NCBI GenBank assembly: GCA_023284085.1
Contig: JAKVHY010000007.1
Coordinates: forward strand, 101,595 to 165,594
Length of the DNA: 64,000 nt
From: Shewanella benthica
GTDB taxonomy: Bacteria > Pseudomonadota > Gammaproteobacteria > Enterobacterales > Shewanellaceae
Direction of reading: 5' to 3'
Part shown: positions 21,041 to 30,500 of the stretch, in pieces
How positions within the stretch are numbered: position 1 is the first letter of the stretch
Layout: the number at the start of each line of letters is the position of its first letter
Position numbers and translations under genes: made by a program
Notes under the pieces: generated by a model
Seen by the model: the letters and a program-made list of their open reading frames with translations, nothing else
What the model was told of the DNA's origin: nothing
Databases searched by the model: none

Positions 21041-21916
21041 ATGAAGAAGATGAAAATAGTTATTGTAGGTAATTGTCAAGCAAGACCTATTGCAAAAATC
21101 ATGTCTAAATTAAATGGTAATATTGATGTTACCAATGTAGCAATAGTGCACTTACTCAACGATGAGCTATTTCATCAGTTTGAAAATGATTTCGAAGAAG
21201 CTGATTATATTATTACTCAATTGGTAGCCGATAATTACCCTTGTAAATTTGTTCGTACCTCAAATTTGAAACGAAAATATGGAGCAAAGGTTTATTCAAT
21301 CGTTAATCTATACTTTTCTGGTTATACTCCAGATTGGGTATATATTAGAAATCCCGGAAAGGGAACGTTAAAAGGGCCTATGTCTGATTATCATAATCTG
21401 ACCATAGTTAAAGCGTGGTTAGATAAGTTAAGTGGCGATGATGCTGTCTTATTAGTAGAGGACAGAGAGTATAACAAAGAAAACTATTCACATTTAGCGT
21501 TATCATCATTAGATGAACTCAAACAACGTGAAATGACTGCAGATGTGAAAATTGCAGATTTTATTGAGAGTCAGATGAATGCACAACGTTTATTCTTTAC
21601 TTTCAATCACCCTTGTATGTTTCTGATTATAGAGTATTGTTGTCGACTATTAACAACGTTGAATATTAGTTACGACAAACATAATGCTACTGACCTTGGT
21701 GAAATGCTCAATCAATTCATCCCCAATTTGAATAGTGGCTTAAACTTCAATTTCCCAAGTGAAAAAATAATTAAAGGGGTTGAGGTTGTATCTATTGCAA
21801 TAGACGAACTGAAAACTGGGGCGAAAAGAGAATATTCATTACGAGAAATTATAGAAGTATTTTATCAAGTGTACGATATGAATGCGTCTTTAATCGTCGA
21901 GAAGTTTTCTAAGTAA
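21041..21916 (+). CDS. WcbI-like polysaccharide biosynthesis protein (putative acyltransferase)
   Basis: A 291-residue protein beginning with a beta strand and GNCQA (residues 10-14), the hallmark of the WcbI family of capsule-modifying proteins, and carrying a late FTFNHPCMF histidine segment. WcbI of Burkholderia capsule clusters has been proposed to act as an acetyltransferase. By analogy this protein may decorate the polymer. ATG 21041 with AGGA upstream is chosen; a TTG at 21035 would overlap the previous stop. Named only at family level. Confidence 0.7.
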   Translation: MKKMKIVIVGNCQARPIAKIMSKLNGNIDVTNVAIVHLLNDELFHQFENDFEEADYIITQLVADNYPCKFVRTSNLKRKYGAKVYSIVNLYFSGYTPDWVYIRNPGKGTLKGPMSDYHNLTIVKAWLDKLSGDDAVLLVEDREYNKENYSHLALSSLDELKQREMTADVKIADFIESQMNAQRLFFTFNHPCMFLIIEYCCRLLTTLNISYDKHNATDLGEMLNQFIPNLNSGLNFNFPSEKIIKGVEVVSIAIDELKTGAKREYSLREIIEVFYQVYDMNASLIVEKFSK

Positions 21917-22252
21917 GATATGTTTATCACTTCTGCACATTATTCAAGTTCTGTAACTGTAATGAATAATATTGGATGAGTATGTTTGGCTAGGACAGAA
22001 CGTTACTTTAATGAAAAATGTTGAAATGGATAAAGGTAATATAATTTAAACTAAAACCTTGGTCACCAAGGTATACTTGAAAAGCTAATGCGTTAGTTGT
22101 GCTAACTAAAGTTGTAAAAAATATCACTTGGTAAAGATCACCAATGAGTTTAGATAGGTTATCGGCTAATTATGTACAAGTATTTTCGATAATACACAAA
22201 ACCCTTAGTTTATTTACAGTCACAATCAACAGTTTAAAGAAATGGAATAAGA
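21917..22252 (+). promoter_or_regulatory. AT-rich gene-free spacer with three perfect inverted repeats
   Basis: No open frame of note. Three inverted repeats lie close together: accttggt-c-accaaggt (22056-22072), ttagtt-gtgct-aactaa (22093-22109) and ttggt-aaagatc-accaa (22128-22144). The first and third share ttggt/accaa arms. None is followed by a T-run, so they are not simple terminators. They could be operators or folded leader RNA for the genes downstream. A tataat at 22040-22045 lacks a well-spaced -35. Confidence 0.4.
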
Positions 22253-23746
22253 ATGAATAGTAGAACCATACCTAAAGTCATAGTTCAATTTTGGAATGAT
22301 ATAGATAAACCTAGCGATATCAAAGGCCTTATGAACTCTTGGCGGGTTGAAAACTCTGATTTTGAGTACAAGTGTTTTAATACTCAAACTGCCGCTACGT
22401 TTATTGAAAGTAATTACGGGAATGAAACTGTTCAACTCTTTTTAAAAGCAAAGCTTCCAGCAATGCAGTCTGATATTTTCAGGGTTGCATATTGTTTGAA
22501 AAATGGAGGACTATATATAGACGCGGCTTCAAAATGCATCTTAAATCTAGGTCCTTTGGTGGAAAAAGAGGAAAAATTGTTGGTGATGCGTAAGTGGCAC
22601 GGTGGGATTTGTAATGGTATTGTCGCCGCCCCCCCTAGTAACCCTATTTTGATGAAAATATGGGAGGAAATTCTACAAAACTTAAGAGATCAAAGCATAA
22701 ATGATGTTTGGAAGGCTACGGGTCCTGGTTTATTTAATAAGTTTTGTGATGACCCCATTAATTCATCTAGTACAAATATTTATAAACAGTTAGATTTAAA
22801 GAAGTATTTCTTGCTAGTTAATGATCTTAAGCATAAGGGGGAACAACATTGGTCAAAGAAACAGAAAGAAATAAGTATTTATAATACACTAGAAGTGAAG
22901 GATATTAAGAAGGTTTTACCTAAAATTTATATCCACTTAGGGCACCATAAAACTGCATCAACGTCTTTTCAAAACTTTTTAGAGTTAAATGAAGCGTATT
23001 TAAATTCAAATAAAATTGGACTGGTAACTGTACGCTCAAAATTCTCTACAGCCTATAAAGAGCTTAGAGTTGATTATACAAGAATAATTCAGGGAAGTTT
23101 GTTGTCTAAAAGCCCTAACATGGAACAAATTATCCATCAATTGGTTCAAGTGTTAAAAGAGCTCTTTTCACTCGTTTCACATGATGGTTTTGAACATATA
23201 ATTATTAGTGATGAAAACTTGTTAGGCCCACCAACAGGACATTTTTTTGCTGGTAGAAAAGGAAGGGAAACAGGTTTTTACTCTTCTAGTGAGCTTGTTT
23301 TTAAAGCATTAAAGATAGCTTTTGGTTACAAGCTTGAAAAGGTATTTGTGACTGAAAGGGGGGCTGATAGTTTTCTTCGTTCCTCTCATAAAGACTTTGT
23401 TCTAAAGTTACAAGACTCTGAAATATTTTCTTTATTTCAGCAGGAAATGGATGATGATTATGAAAAGCAATACCGTGATTTGTTTACTAACTTTCGAACT
23501 ATTATTGGTGAGCAAGCTCATGTTTTTGATTTTAAATGTTTCATCTCAGACTATGGGAAAGCGTTAGACTTAGTTCTTTCTAGAAAGTTGACACTCCCGA
23601 ATAAATTAACTAATAAGTCTAATGCCTCTATTAGTGAAAGAGGAGTAGAGCTAGGTGTTATAATGAGCAAGTATTTAAGTAGTAATGAAGAAAGGAATGC
23701 TTTTAAAAAGTTCTTATATTCGAATGCGATCTCTCCAAAGCAATAA
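22253..23746 (+). CDS. GT32-like glycosyltransferase fused to sulfotransferase-like domain
   Basis: A 497-residue two-part protein. Residues 1 to about 210 resemble GT32/OCH1-type sugar transferases: IPKVIVQFW at the start and QSDIFRVAYCLKNGGLYID (72-90). The usual DxD following GGLY-D reads DAA here (90-92), so metal binding may be altered. From 223 the sequence restarts with PKIYIHLGHHKTASTSFQ, a PAPS 5'-phosphosulfate loop of the kind seen in bacterial sulfotransferases, with a possible 3'-phosphate region KVFVTERGADSFLRSS near 364. It may both add and sulfate a sugar, or the first half may be inactive. Preceded by a 336-base spacer. Confidence 0.72.
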   Translation: MNSRTIPKVIVQFWNDIDKPSDIKGLMNSWRVENSDFEYKCFNTQTAATFIESNYGNETVQLFLKAKLPAMQSDIFRVAYCLKNGGLYIDAASKCILNLGPLVEKEEKLLVMRKWHGGICNGIVAAPPSNPILMKIWEEILQNLRDQSINDVWKATGPGLFNKFCDDPINSSSTNIYKQLDLKKYFLLVNDLKHKGEQHWSKKQKEISIYNTLEVKDIKKVLPKIYIHLGHHKTASTSFQNFLELNEAYLNSNKIGLVTVRSKFSTAYKELRVDYTRIIQGSLLSKSPNMEQIIHQLVQVLKELFSLVSHDGFEHIIISDENLLGPPTGHFFAGRKGRETGFYSSSELVFKALKIAFGYKLEKVFVTERGADSFLRSSHKDFVLKLQDSEIFSLFQQEMDDDYEKQYRDLFTNFRTIIGEQAHVFDFKCFISDYGKALDLVLSRKLTLPNKLTNKSNASISERGVELGVIMSKYLSSNEERNAFKKFLYSNAISPKQ

Positions 23747-23949
23747 TGCAGTAACTAGACTATGATTAGCCCTATAAAAATGATACTTAATTGATATTTT
23801 GTATTTGTTACTTAAGTCATGGTGCTTCTAGTATATGTAAGTGTGTATTATTTGATTTCATTAGGTGTTACAGCTAATAGGGATGAAGTAACATGCTGAA
23901 TTTATGAAGCTTTGTAGTTTTGTTTATTTCTGTCTTACTCTGAATTTTA

Positions 23950-24750
23950 ATGGTTTTTATGATGTTTAATTTTTCTTCTCTAGTCAATGCCCCTATAGCC
24001 AATAATGCACAATTTCAATTTTCTGTGCGTCATAGTATGGCATTATATAATCATAATTCAATCTACACTTTTATTCCGAAAAATGGATGCTCCTCGTTAC
24101 GTCTTTCTGTTGCAATTGCTAATGGTTTTCTACAAAGTAAAGAGCAAGTTCATTGGATTCATCAAAATAATCAAACGTTTAAGCCTTCGCAAGCTGAAAT
24201 GGTGAATGCAAGTTACAAGTTCATTATTTTACGGTGCCCTTACAGACGATTAGCCAGTGTGTATTTAGATAAGTTTGTTTCTAAAGAGGTCAACGCTTGG
24301 CATTATCGAGATGCGCTTAATCGAGAATGCAACTTAGATGATTTATCATTTTCAGATTTCGTGCATTCACTCAAAAGACCAGCAATCAAGCAATTAGATC
24401 CTCATTGGAAGCCTCAGTCTCATTTTTTGCTATATAAAGAGTATGATGACTATTTTTCATTAGAAAACTTTAGCTATGCTGTTAAACAACTAAAAGACAA
24501 TGTTGGTTTGGATGTTATTGATGCACGTTCGCTAACGGGGCATGGAACAGATAAGTATGTCTCTATTAATAATGAATCATTTAGTGATACTGCAGCTTTT
24601 GATATTGCTTTACTAAAAAGAAAGGGAAAATGCCCTAGCTATGAAAGTTTATATAACCCGGAGTTAGTTGATTTAGTAAAAAAACTTTACTCTGAAGATT
24701 TTACGCTTTATAAATCACGTTGTGATGAAACAGATCTGCTTTTTCAATAA
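23950..24750 (+). CDS. Sulfotransferase family 2 protein
   Basis: A 266-residue protein with IYTFIPKNGCSSLR (residues 38-51), the 5'-phosphosulfate loop form found in carbohydrate sulfotransferases, and FIILRCPYRRLASVY (near 92-106), the 3'-phosphate site. Probably sulfates the exported polysaccharide. Three in-frame ATGs (23950, 23959, 23962) are possible starts and none has a clear ribosome site, so the N-terminus is uncertain. A 203-base AT-rich gap precedes it. Confidence 0.78.
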   Translation: MVFMMFNFSSLVNAPIANNAQFQFSVRHSMALYNHNSIYTFIPKNGCSSLRLSVAIANGFLQSKEQVHWIHQNNQTFKPSQAEMVNASYKFIILRCPYRRLASVYLDKFVSKEVNAWHYRDALNRECNLDDLSFSDFVHSLKRPAIKQLDPHWKPQSHFLLYKEYDDYFSLENFSYAVKQLKDNVGLDVIDARSLTGHGTDKYVSINNESFSDTAAFDIALLKRKGKCPSYESLYNPELVDLVKKLYSEDFTLYKSRCDETDLLFQ

Positions 24751-24777
24751 ATAATCGTATTATTGGCGAACTTAAAT

Positions 24778-25398
24778 ATGATATCAGATAAGCATAAATG
24801 TATCTTTGTGCACATACCTAAAGTCGCAGGAACCAGCATTGAAAGTTTGATTTGGCCTGGTCAAAGAGATGTGCCTGAACTTTGGATGGGTTTTATTGAC
24901 AAATTCCATAATAAATACCAGACAGGAGGGTTGCAGCATCTGCTTGCTTCTCAAATAAAACTTGAGGTTGGTCGTGAATGCTTCGATTCATATTTTAAGT
25001 TCTCATTTGTCCGTAACCCCTGGGATAAAGTGATATCCCAATATCGATATATGTCTAATCGAGTTGATTTGAGAGAGTTTATTGGTATGTCATCTGCGTG
25101 TAGTTTAACTGAGTATCTTCACTTAATAATCAAAAAAGAGCATGTGCAATGGATGCCACAGCATCAGTTTATATTGGATCATAACGGTGAGTGTTTAGTA
25201 GATTTTGTGGGGCATTTTGAAAGTTTTAATTTAGATGCTGACATAGTGCTTAGAAAATTAGATCTCCAGAAAGAGATCCCACACTTAAATAGCTCTAATC
25301 GTATTGAATATCAATCATATTATGACGCTGAAACCATTGGGATGGTTGCTGATATGTATAAAACGGATATCAAACTGTTTAATTACTCTTATGGTTGA
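24778..25398 (+). CDS. Sulfotransferase family 2 protein
   Basis: A 206-residue protein with textbook PAPS sites: CIFVHIPKVAGTSIES (8-23) and FSFVRNPWDKVISQYRY (about 75-91). ATG 24778 gives the standard short N-terminus; a TTG at 24763 would add five residues. It is the last gene of the polysaccharide operon, ending about 50 bases before a strong terminator. As with the other three sulfotransferase domains, the acceptor sugar is unknown. Confidence 0.82.
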   Translation: MISDKHKCIFVHIPKVAGTSIESLIWPGQRDVPELWMGFIDKFHNKYQTGGLQHLLASQIKLEVGRECFDSYFKFSFVRNPWDKVISQYRYMSNRVDLREFIGMSSACSLTEYLHLIIKKEHVQWMPQHQFILDHNGECLVDFVGHFESFNLDADIVLRKLDLQKEIPHLNSSNRIEYQSYYDAETIGMVADMYKTDIKLFNYSYG

Positions 25399-25450
25399 TT
25401 TAATTATTCATCTGGATGCGATTGTAAGATTAGTTAAGGATTTATGAGAA

Positions 25451-25479
25451 AGGCGATTACTATGGTAATCGCCTTTTTT
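25451..25479 (+). terminator. Intrinsic terminator of the polysaccharide operon
   Basis: Perfect 10-bp stem aggcgattac/gtaatcgcct with a tatg loop, followed by a run of Ts (25474-25479). It lies between convergent genes. On the minus strand the bases after the stem read tttctc, so it may also weakly stop the opposite transcript. Confidence 0.92.
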
Positions 25480-25481
25480 GT

Positions 25482-26714
25482 TTAGAGGCTTTGTTGCTGC
25501 TCTAGGTTATCAAGCCGTCTGGTTAGGCCGTCAATTGCACTTTCTTTACTTTTGAGTTTATTATTGATCTGTTCTATGTAGATATGCGCTTTCTCTAACT
25601 CGTGCAATATTCCCGTTGTTTTTGTTGTCAAGTTAAATGGCTCATTTTTACCTGTTGGGCCAACACCAATCAGATGTGCATTCTTCCACATATAATCCGC
25701 GTGCTCCTCAATACTCTCTACAACGTACTCTTCAGGCTTGAAAACACCATCACAAGGGGTTGTAGAACAAGATGCACCACTCGTTGTCAGCGTTCCTACT
25801 ATTTCTAAATTACCTGCTGCGTCTAAAACAAACTCTTGAGTATCTGTCGCCAAATTTGTAATCACAAATGTTTCATTTACATTGCCATTTATTTGAAACA
25901 AAGCGTTTGTATTGGAGGTGTTTTCAAACTCTATTCTTGGACTACCGTTGTTCGTGAGTCTCAGAAGTACTCTACCATTATGCAAAGTACCGTTGGTTTC
26001 TTCAATGTGGACTGCCGTAGTGCCTGAGTTGTCTTTTACATGTAACTTGGCATCAGGAGATGTCGAGCCTATGCCTATATTACCGCTCGCTGCAATATCA
26101 ATTGAGCTACTTGGTGCGCCTGGACGTATTCTAAATGGCAATGTTGATCCGTTTGTTGCATCTCTAATAAAAAAACCTGCCTCGTTACCGGCGACATCCC
26201 AGGTTTGCGGGGTGAAGCCTGAGGTGCCGTCTTGTTCTAGTCGTAGGGTCGGGGTATTCCCGCCCTTTAAATGAACATCAACAACAGGGGTGCTGGTCCC
26301 TAAGCCTATGCGGCCACCATCATCAACATACAATGAGTGACTTGGTGCACGAGCTTCAATGGTAAAAGGTGTTTTTCCACTGTCTATGTCATCAATTGAG
26401 AATTTATTGGCACCGCCATTGGCACTATCGTTTGCTGTAATCTGCCAATCGTTGCTTGGAAAGCTTGAAGATGAACTGGTATCTACGAATCTGATCCGCA
26501 AGTTGTTTTCTTTTAATCGAATGGTGTCGAAACCGAAAGACTCTCCGTTGACACAGTCCATACCTATGCAGGTACTTCCGTCTACAATAAGATCATCGAG
26601 GATCACTTGGTCAGCTTGTGCTGATGTTGTCATCGTCATTGCGATAGCTAAACTAAGCGGCAGCACTTTTAATGTTGTTTTCATACTCATACTCATAGTT
26701 ATATTCTTATTCAT
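25482..26714 (-). CDS. Exported tail-fibre/adhesin-like protein with C-terminal coiled coil
   Basis: A 410-residue protein with a Sec signal peptide (KTTLKVLPLSLAIAMTMTTSAQA, cut near residue 34). The body has repeated IGIGTSTP-like segments (GRIGLGTSTPVVDVHLKG, GNIGIGSTSPDAKLHVKD), the pattern of phage tail-fibre and bacterial trimeric shaft proteins. The last 50 residues (ILHELEKAHIYIEQINNKLK onward) form a predicted coiled coil and follow a YVVESIEEHADYMW segment, resembling the region before a chaperone or S74-type end but without a recognisable S74 peptidase. AAGGGA upstream supports ATG 26714. Transcribed with the gene at 27243 (same strand, about 45-base gap). Likely a surface fibre or adhesin; not phage, since no phage genes are near. 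Confidence 0.7.
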   Translation of the reverse strand: MNKNITMSMSMKTTLKVLPLSLAIAMTMTTSAQADQVILDDLIVDGSTCIGMDCVNGESFGFDTIRLKENNLRIRFVDTSSSSSFPSNDWQITANDSANGGANKFSIDDIDSGKTPFTIEARAPSHSLYVDDGGRIGLGTSTPVVDVHLKGGNTPTLRLEQDGTSGFTPQTWDVAGNEAGFFIRDATNGSTLPFRIRPGAPSSSIDIAASGNIGIGSTSPDAKLHVKDNSGTTAVHIEETNGTLHNGRVLLRLTNNGSPRIEFENTSNTNALFQINGNVNETFVITNLATDTQEFVLDAAGNLEIVGTLTTSGASCSTTPCDGVFKPEEYVVESIEEHADYMWKNAHLIGVGPTGKNEPFNLTTKTTGILHELEKAHIYIEQINNKLKSKESAIDGLTRRLDNLEQQQSL

Positions 26715-26757
26715 TGTTATGTCCCTTGCTATTTTAAGTTTAGTAAGGAATAGCCAA

Positions 26758-27243
26758 CTACTTGGCTAACTGCTCGTCCACTATTTCAAAGTTATTCTTA
26801 TCAACTATCTGATCAACTTTCGGTTCCTGTCCCAGCTCCCCTTCATACTCAAGCCCTTGCACAAATTCACTGTCTTTTACATTGAAGTAACCTGATTTAG
26901 ACTCAACCTTACCTAAGTTTCTGATTGCGCCTTGTCTGCCGTTCTTACGGTCATTCACTATCTCTAGTTCACCTAGCTGACTATATTCAATTTGATAGCT
27001 GTAATTACCATCCTTGATTATGCCTAGCTGCTCTATGTCAAGCTCAGTATTATTAGCGTTTACTCTCATCTGTTTTTCAAACCCATCAGGGCCTGTAATC
27101 GTTACTGTTGCTCGGTCAAACTTCTTTTCGAATTGTTCTATATCTAGTTTACTGCCGCTTACCACTAATGAGTTTTCTGCCGTGGCTAAAGTACTGATCA
27201 TTACTGCGAGCGCTGCTAGTACGCCTATATATTTTTTTTTCAT
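26758..27243 (-). CDS. Small exported protein of unknown function
   Basis: A 161-residue protein beginning MKKKYIGVLAALAVMISTLA, a clear Sec signal peptide cut after ATA (near residue 22). ATG 27243 with AAGGACC upstream is preferred to the longer frame from 27300. The mature part is acidic, with a likely beta-sandwich segment (ATVTITGPDGFEKQMRVNAN) and a GNYSYQIEYS strand, then a Glu/Asp-rich tail. I recognise no family. It precedes the tail-fibre-like gene in what looks like a two-gene operon and may be its partner or chaperone (inference). Confidence 0.7.
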   Translation of the reverse strand: MKKKYIGVLAALAVMISTLATAENSLVVSGSKLDIEQFEKKFDRATVTITGPDGFEKQMRVNANNTELDIEQLGIIKDGNYSYQIEYSQLGELEIVNDRKNGRQGAIRNLGKVESKSGYFNVKDSEFVQGLEYEGELGQEPKVDQIVDKNNFEIVDEQLAK

Positions 27244-27577
27244 TTGAGGGTCCTTATTAGACGAATGGGTTAATTTTAACCGTTTAGCAACATAAGGCAA
27301 ACCTTAATTTTTACAATTGTATTCAGGTTTGACCAGTGGTTAGTTTTTCTGGACGTATTAGTTCTATTTTTCGGCTACTGAATAAACCCTACTTTATCAA
27401 TGGGTAATGGCTTTAAGGGAGGTCTGTTTACTTTTTGTTCTAATATTTAATTCTTACTGGTATTACTTCAAGATGATGAAAAAGCTGTTATCATTATGTT
27501 GCGCTCGTGGGCTTGGCTACATTTGCAATTAATTTGTTTAATAGATTAAAAGAACAATAAAGTAGAGGGATCTCCTG

Positions 27578-30500
27578 ATGAAACGTTTAATTAGTGGTTT
27601 GAATTGTTGCGAAAGGGTGTTTGTAATAGCTTTTGTTATGGTTTCAACTTTTTTATCACCTCTTGTATATTCTGAAAGTATCGGCTTAACAATTGATGGC
27701 GCTTTTTCTACTACAACGATTGGTGATGGCAATGTGAGTTCATTAACACTCACGTTGGATAATCAAACGGGTGTGTCAGTCAGCGATATTGGCTTTACCG
27801 CAACGATTGATGATCCCACTTTTATGGACTTTTTCGATCCGGTTAATGTGTCTTCGACTTGCTCAAGTGGTAGCTACTCTTTTACTGCGACAGAGTTCAT
27901 TGCAGTTGATTACCTTTTGATTGCTGGTCAAGCGTGTACTTTTACCTTGGATTATATTGGTACGATTAATGATGGGTTAACAGTTCTTGGCGTCTCAGTT
28001 ACTGACCTAGTCTCTAGCGAAGGTGCCGGCACTAATCTAGCAGGGCCTGTGCAGCTAACTGTCGACCCAACTTATATGACAGCTTCACTAGCCATTTCCA
28101 ATGCTTCGCTATCTGTAGGAAGTGTTAATACAGCGACTATTACCTTGGGTAACTTACCCTCTGATTTCTTTGGCATTCGTTTTCCGCAAGGTGTTATAGC
28201 GTTTACTGATGGTGTCGAATTAGCCTCTGTCGTCAACTTTGTTTCTGACTGTGGTGGCACAAATCCTAATGTTGCAGGCAGTTCAAGTTTTAGTTTTCCA
28301 AATGATTATGCCAATACCAGTAGCTGCGTTATCTCATTTGATGTTGTTTCAACCAATGCCGGTGAGAAGCTGCTTATTAGCGGGGACCTTTTCGATATTG
28401 TGAATGGCCGTACAATAGGAAAGGTAAGCAGTAGTTACATCTCTGAATTAGGTTTTATCAATGCTAGCTTCTCACCTACAGCTTTGGTACCAAATAGTAC
28501 AGCGACTATTGATGTGTCTATTCTCAATACTGATAGAAGCAACCCTGCAACTAATATCTCTTTTACAGATGATTTAGGTAGTGTGCTTTCTGGTCTTGTT
28601 TCTACGGGAGACTTAACCAATGTGTGTGGTGCCGGTTCCTCTTTGACCGGCACTAGCGTGTTAACCTTTACTGGTGGTAGCTTGGCTGCTGGCACAAGTT
28701 GTAATTTTAGTATTAATGTCGCTGTGCCGGGTAATGCAGCACCAGGCAATTACATCAATACCATTTCAGCTATTAGTTATGAACTCGATGATTCGACAAT
28801 TAATCCATCAGATGCACTCAGTAGTTTTACTGTTAATAGCGCACCCAGTTTATCAATTTCGACTAATCAAAGCGGTAACCCGACAACAACGGTTGCTGCA
28901 GGCGATGTGATCAGTGTTGAATATGTGCTCACTAATGTAGATATAGCCAATGTCGCTTCATCAGTCTCATTTAATCATGAGCTGACAGGATTACCTTACT
29001 TTACAGCTGCAGTTCCCGCAGACAATTTTTGTAATGCCAGCGGAGTAGCTACCTTCACACCCCTCTATAGTGACGCCTATAACTTTATTCCTCCTTCAGT
29101 ATCATTTACCGGGATGACATTAGCGGCTGGTGCAAGTTGTACGTTTAGTGTTGATTATACGGTTCCAGACGACTTTGACGCAGGAGCTTATCTTTTTTCT
29201 GTAGCAGCGATTGATGCAACAATAAATAGCGTAAGTGTTCAATCATCGTCGCCATCAGCCAGCAGTGCTTTTACTGTCGATGCTGCGCCCCAGTTGGCTA
29301 TGGTATTTAACCCCGCAGCTGTTGCACCCGGCAGTGCCTCTAATATTAAATTTGCCATTAGTCATGGTGCTGGTTCAAGTTATAGTGCCGACGATATAGG
29401 CTTTAGCTTAGATCTAGATGCTATGTTGACTGGTATGACGGTACAGAGTTTGCCATCAGAACCTTGTGGTGTTGGCTCAACAATTTCTGGTAGTACAAGC
29501 TTAACCTTGGCTTCAGGCGTATTGGCACCCGGGGATATATGTGAGTTTTCTGTTCCGGTCAATGTACCAGCTAATATGCCTGCGAGCTCTTATCCCTTTG
29601 ATAGCTCTCTATTAACTGCCTCAATTAACGGGAGCACGTTAACGTCTCCTTTAGCAGCAGCTGATTTGCAGATCACCAATGTGACTTTTTCCAAAAGTTT
29701 TGATCCCACCTCGTTAAGAGTCGGCAATGTGTCTACGACGATTAAATCAATTTATGTCATCAATAATGCCGATACTGTTGAGCAAGTCTCTGAGCTCTAT
29801 TTTAATGAAGATTTTTCTGGTATCGATTCTGGGGTGACAATAGCATCTATAGCTGAGACTGATGTGTGTGGTACGGGCTCCTCTACTACGATAGTGGGAC
29901 AAACATTTATTTTGTTTGCTGGTGTACTTGAGCCATTAACCAGTTGTAGTTTTGAAGTGGTACTCAACTTACCTGCAAACATGACTGCAGATGAATATTC
30001 AAATTCGTCATCTACAATTTCAGGTAAAGTTAATGGCAATATCACCTCATTTGAGGCGATGACGGCTAGGTTTACGGTTAATGAAATCTCGGTTCTTACT
30101 GCTATTGATGTCAGCAGTCCCACATCTGAATCTAGTATTTTGATGAGTATCGATTTCTCAGATGATGTTCAAAATTTTGTGGTGGGGGATATTGTTGCAA
30201 CGAATGCGACATTATCGAATTTTATAACTCTCAATGCGTCTCAATACAGTGTAGAAGTTTCTCCTGATGCCGATGGTACTGTTACGTTAAACATAGCTGC
30301 CGGTGTCGCTGAGGATATATCAGAACCAGCGGTCACTAATACCGTTTCTGCGCCTATTATGTTTGAATATCAATCAGTGCCATTAGTGCCTACGCCCAGT
30401 TTATTGATAGGTCAGCCGTCTTCATTATTAACCAGTGCGTCAGATGTCACCTACGCGATTAATTATACCGATGTCGAAACGGTTAACCTCTTGGTAAGTG

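Noticed and set aside
22021..22045. ttgaaa/tataat pair as a promoter for the late sulfation genes
   Set aside because: The spacing is 13 bases, too short for a sigma-70 promoter; kept only as a note in the spacer entry.
25482..26714. Prophage tail-fibre gene
   Set aside because: It has a Sec signal peptide and there are no phage structural, lysis or integrase genes nearby.
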